From an uncultured Flavobacteriia bacterium (GTDB taxonomy: Bacteria; Bacteroidota; Bacteroidia; Flavobacteriales; Flavobacteriaceae), in contig CAMLRV010000114.1 in NCBI GenBank assembly GCA_946482495.1, positions 1 through 7,209 on the forward strand: DNA of 7,209 nt, given 5' to 3'. Below are positions 5,794 through 7,209 of the stretch, piece after piece. The position numbers and the translations under genes are program-made. The notes beneath the pieces are model-generated. The model did not search any database. It was not told where the DNA came from and saw nothing but the letters and a program-made list of their open reading frames with translations. Position 1 is the first letter of the stretch. The number at the start of each line of letters is the position of its first letter.

Positions 5794-6543
5794 TTATTTA
5801 AACATTTTTAAAATTTTTGATTTCAATTTTTCTGCAATTGATTTTTTAGGCTTCACATTATCAAAAAAATCTGGATTAAATTGAACGTCTTCATGTTCAT
5901 TACTGATACGTACAGCCAATTCAAATGGATCGAAACTATCATTGTTTTGAACCATTTCAGAAAATTTTTCTTTTATTTCTGCTTCAGATAAACTAATTCC
6001 ATCTGTATTAATACCAACTTCTTTAAGCATATTTAAATAACGAAAATCACCAATAATTAAATCATAATCTGGCCATAAACTTTGAAAACTTTCTATTAAA
6101 CCATTAATACTGTCATTTATCAAAACTTTACGTTTATCAGTATCAATAATAATACACTGATAAGAATCATTATCACCTTCTTTTGGTAAACTATATTGAG
6201 GTTTATTCTTTAAAAGAGAAATTAATTCTTGACCATAACTAACTAAATCTTCAATGCAAATACTTCCAGTTTTTGTAACAAATAAATTTTCACCTTCTTT
6301 GATAATAATTAAAGTACTAACCCAATCTACAACTATATCTTCTTCAATTTTTTCTTTAGAGATTATATCTAGTTGTGGCAAGTCCTGTTTAGAAATATAA
6401 TCAATACCAAGTACTTTTTCAGCATCATACATCCTATTTTCTAAAATTTGTAAAGTCCAGCCTTCCCATTTTTTTGAAAGTTGTTGTAAATAATAGTCAA
6501 CTACAGAAGCATCAATTGAAAATTCAAATGACCAAAAAAACAA
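5794..6543 (-). CDS. 3' fragment of the frameshifted MGQR-type gene
   Basis: This frame is open on the minus strand from 6576 to the stop at 5794-5796. The only start-like codon near its beginning is a TTG at 6543, just before the TTTTTTT run, so independent translation is doubtful. It carries the VVDYYLQQL and KKWEGW motifs and the acidic C-terminal two thirds of the joined protein, ending in Lys-rich residues. It is best read as the remainder of the gene starting at 6749, not as a separate gene. Confidence 0.5.
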   Translation of the reverse strand: MFFWSFEFSIDASVVDYYLQQLSKKWEGWTLQILENRMYDAEKVLGIDYISKQDLPQLDIISKEKIEEDIVVDWVSTLIIIKEGENLFVTKTGSICIEDLVSYGQELISLLKNKPQYSLPKEGDNDSYQCIIIDTDKRKVLINDSINGLIESFQSLWPDYDLIIGDFRYLNMLKEVGINTDGISLSEAEIKEKFSEMVQNNDSFDPFELAVRISNEHEDVQFNPDFFDNVKPKKSIAEKLKSKILKMFK

Positions 6544-6749
6544 TACTTTATTGACTTTATCAATAATAACAAACCTTCAATCCAAGGCTCGTTTATAATT
6601 TCTTCGTTAATCTGGCATTCATTCACAAATTCAAGAAATTTTTTCTCTCCTAAATATAAATCGGATGCAATAGAAATTGCCCTCCAATGATTATAATGAA
6701 TCGTTAAACCATCTTCATTTATAAAAATATAATTTACTCTTTGCCCCAT
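6501..6749 (-). CDS. 5' fragment of the frameshifted MGQR-type gene
   Basis: This frame holds the true start (ATG at 6749) and 82 codons. Residues 1-59 look authentic. Residues 60-82 (a LLLLIKSIKYC stretch and onward) are out-of-frame reading past the lesion. If the frameshift is real, this would be a short, probably unstable product lacking most of the protein. Confidence 0.5.
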   Translation of the reverse strand: MGQRVNYIFINEDGLTIHYNHWRAISIASDLYLGEKKFLEFVNECQINEEIINEPWIEGLLLLIKSIKYCFFGHLNFQLMLL

Positions 6750-6800
6750 TAAAATTCACTTAATTATCTGATGTTGAAACAAGTTAAAAATGACAATTTC

Positions 6801-7209
6801 CTACAACTCATCCGGGAAAATTTTCCCTGGATTTAAAATATTATTCGGGTCAAAAATACCTTTAATGCGTTCTAGTAATTCTAAATGTACCTTGCTAAAA
6901 GCGATATCCATATAGTTTTTCTGAACCAAACCGATTCCGTGTTCACCTGAAAGGGTTCCTTTTAGCGACACCGTCAATTCAAAAATTTCTCGAATACCTT
7001 TTGGGACTTCAATTTGCCAATTTTCATCCGTCATATCACCTTTCACAATATTCACGTGTAAGTTTCCATCACCAGCGTGACCGTAACAAACTGACTGAAA
7101 GCCATATTTTTTACCAATTTCTTTAATTCCTTTTAATAACGTTGGCAATTCGTAACGCGGTACAACTGTATCTTCTTCTTTATAAATAGAGTTTGATTTT
7201 ACTGCTTCC
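6801..7209 (-). CDS. FAD-linked D-2-hydroxyacid dehydrogenase (GlcD / D-lactate dehydrogenase type), C-terminal part (partial)
   Basis: The frame is open to the right edge, so the gene starts outside the window. The 135 visible residues end at a TAG. The codon sometimes taken as a start at 7148 is an internal TTG. The piece is the end of the FAD-oxidase C-terminal (substrate-binding) domain. EEDTVVPRYELP leads into YGHAGDGNLHVNI, then GTLSGEHGIG, and the protein closes with FDPNNILNPGKIFP, the usual ending of this family. By analogy with D-2-hydroxyglutarate dehydrogenase, the two His of GHxGDGNLH and the Glu of GEHG bind the active-site metal. All three are present. Such enzymes oxidise D-lactate, glycolate or D-2-hydroxyglutarate and pass electrons to the quinone pool or a partner. 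The actual substrate cannot be told without the N-terminal FAD domain and neighbours. The frameshifted gene follows 51 bases downstream on the same strand and may share its transcript. Confidence 0.93.
   Translation of the reverse strand, partial: EAVKSNSIYKEEDTVVPRYELPTLLKGIKEIGKKYGFQSVCYGHAGDGNLHVNIVKGDMTDENWQIEVPKGIREIFELTVSLKGTLSGEHGIGLVQKNYMDIAFSKVHLELLERIKGIFDPNNILNPGKIFPDEL

Larger units (their letters stand above)
5794..6749 (-). pseudogene. Frameshifted gene of an uncharacterised MGQR-type family
   Basis: Two overlapping minus-strand reading frames are the two parts of one gene split by a one-base frameshift. Adding one A to the plus-strand AAA run 6571-6573 joins them into a 318-residue protein. 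The junction falls after WIEG (56-59), and the downstream frame then reads on as FVIIDKVNKVLFFWSFEF, whereas the undisturbed frame gives an unrelated Leu/Lys-rich tail. The joined protein begins MGQRVNYIFI, with YNHWRA (19-24), DLYLGEKKFLEF (30-41), EPWIEG, then VVDYYLQQL and a KKWEGW motif, and ends in a lysine-rich C-terminus. I recall uncharacterised proteins in Bacteroidota and Actinobacteria starting MGQR-N, with YY-HW, W-EG and W-GW motifs. No function is known to me. No signal peptide or membrane helix is seen, so it is likely cytoplasmic. It starts 51 bases after the stop of the oxidase gene on the same strand, with no terminator visible between. A sequencing or assembly error is a real alternative to a true pseudogene. 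Confidence 0.75.

Noticed and set aside
6750..6800. Possible minus-strand promoter between the oxidase gene and the frameshifted gene
   Set aside because: Only partial matches to TAnnTTTG occur (such as TAACTTGT), with wrong spacing to a TTG. Read-through from the oxidase gene is just as likely.
1..7209. Mobile element, prophage, CRISPR array, tRNA or toxin-antitoxin module
   Set aside because: No transposase or integrase motifs, no regularly spaced repeats, no cloverleaf, and no recognisable toxin-antitoxin pair were found on either strand.

Overview
The window looks like chromosomal DNA from a member of the Bacteroidota, most likely a Flavobacterium-like member of the Flavobacteriaceae. 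The DNA is AT-rich and intergenic regions end in A-rich leaders without Shine-Dalgarno sequences. Two gene starts have the TAnnTTTG -7 box typical of this phylum. SecA is of the enlarged type (1119 aa) with Bacteroidota-style insertions and no C-terminal zinc motif. The proteins resemble flavobacterial ones. This is from memory of the families, not from a search.

Layout, left to right. Bases 1-210 are the 3' end of a TerC-family membrane protein. It overlaps by one base (TAATG) a complete PduO-type corrinoid adenosyltransferase gene (210-779). Bases 780-960 hold no gene, but end in a good promoter for a 73-residue, very acidic DUF2795-type protein (961-1182). A terminator and a second promoter, packed within about 40 bases, separate it from secA (1296-4655), the dominant gene of the window. 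The secA downstream region holds a nested imperfect palindrome (4669-4711) of a dispersed-repeat type and a strong terminator (4723-4760).

Next come two plus-strand genes one base apart: a secreted protein of unknown function (4793-5365), and a small protein (5367-5756) that looks like the N-terminal domain of certain Bacteroidota SAM-dependent methyltransferases without the catalytic part. A bidirectional terminator (5755-5792) separates these from the minus-strand genes. The first of those (5794-6749) is one gene split by a one-base frameshift. I place the lesion at the three-A run 6571-6573, because shifting frame there restores a continuous, family-like protein of 318 residues. The window closes with the C-terminal part of an FAD-linked D-2-hydroxyacid dehydrogenase (GlcD/D-lactate dehydrogenase type) running off the right edge.

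The left half is core housekeeping: cofactor activation and protein export. The secreted protein at 4793 would itself be a Sec substrate, but nothing else links the genes functionally. I see no phage, transposase, CRISPR array, rRNA or tRNA. I do not see a clear new multi-gene system. The points most worth following are the frameshifted gene, the orphan methyltransferase-like domain, the conserved-looking acidic neighbour of secA, and the nested palindrome.
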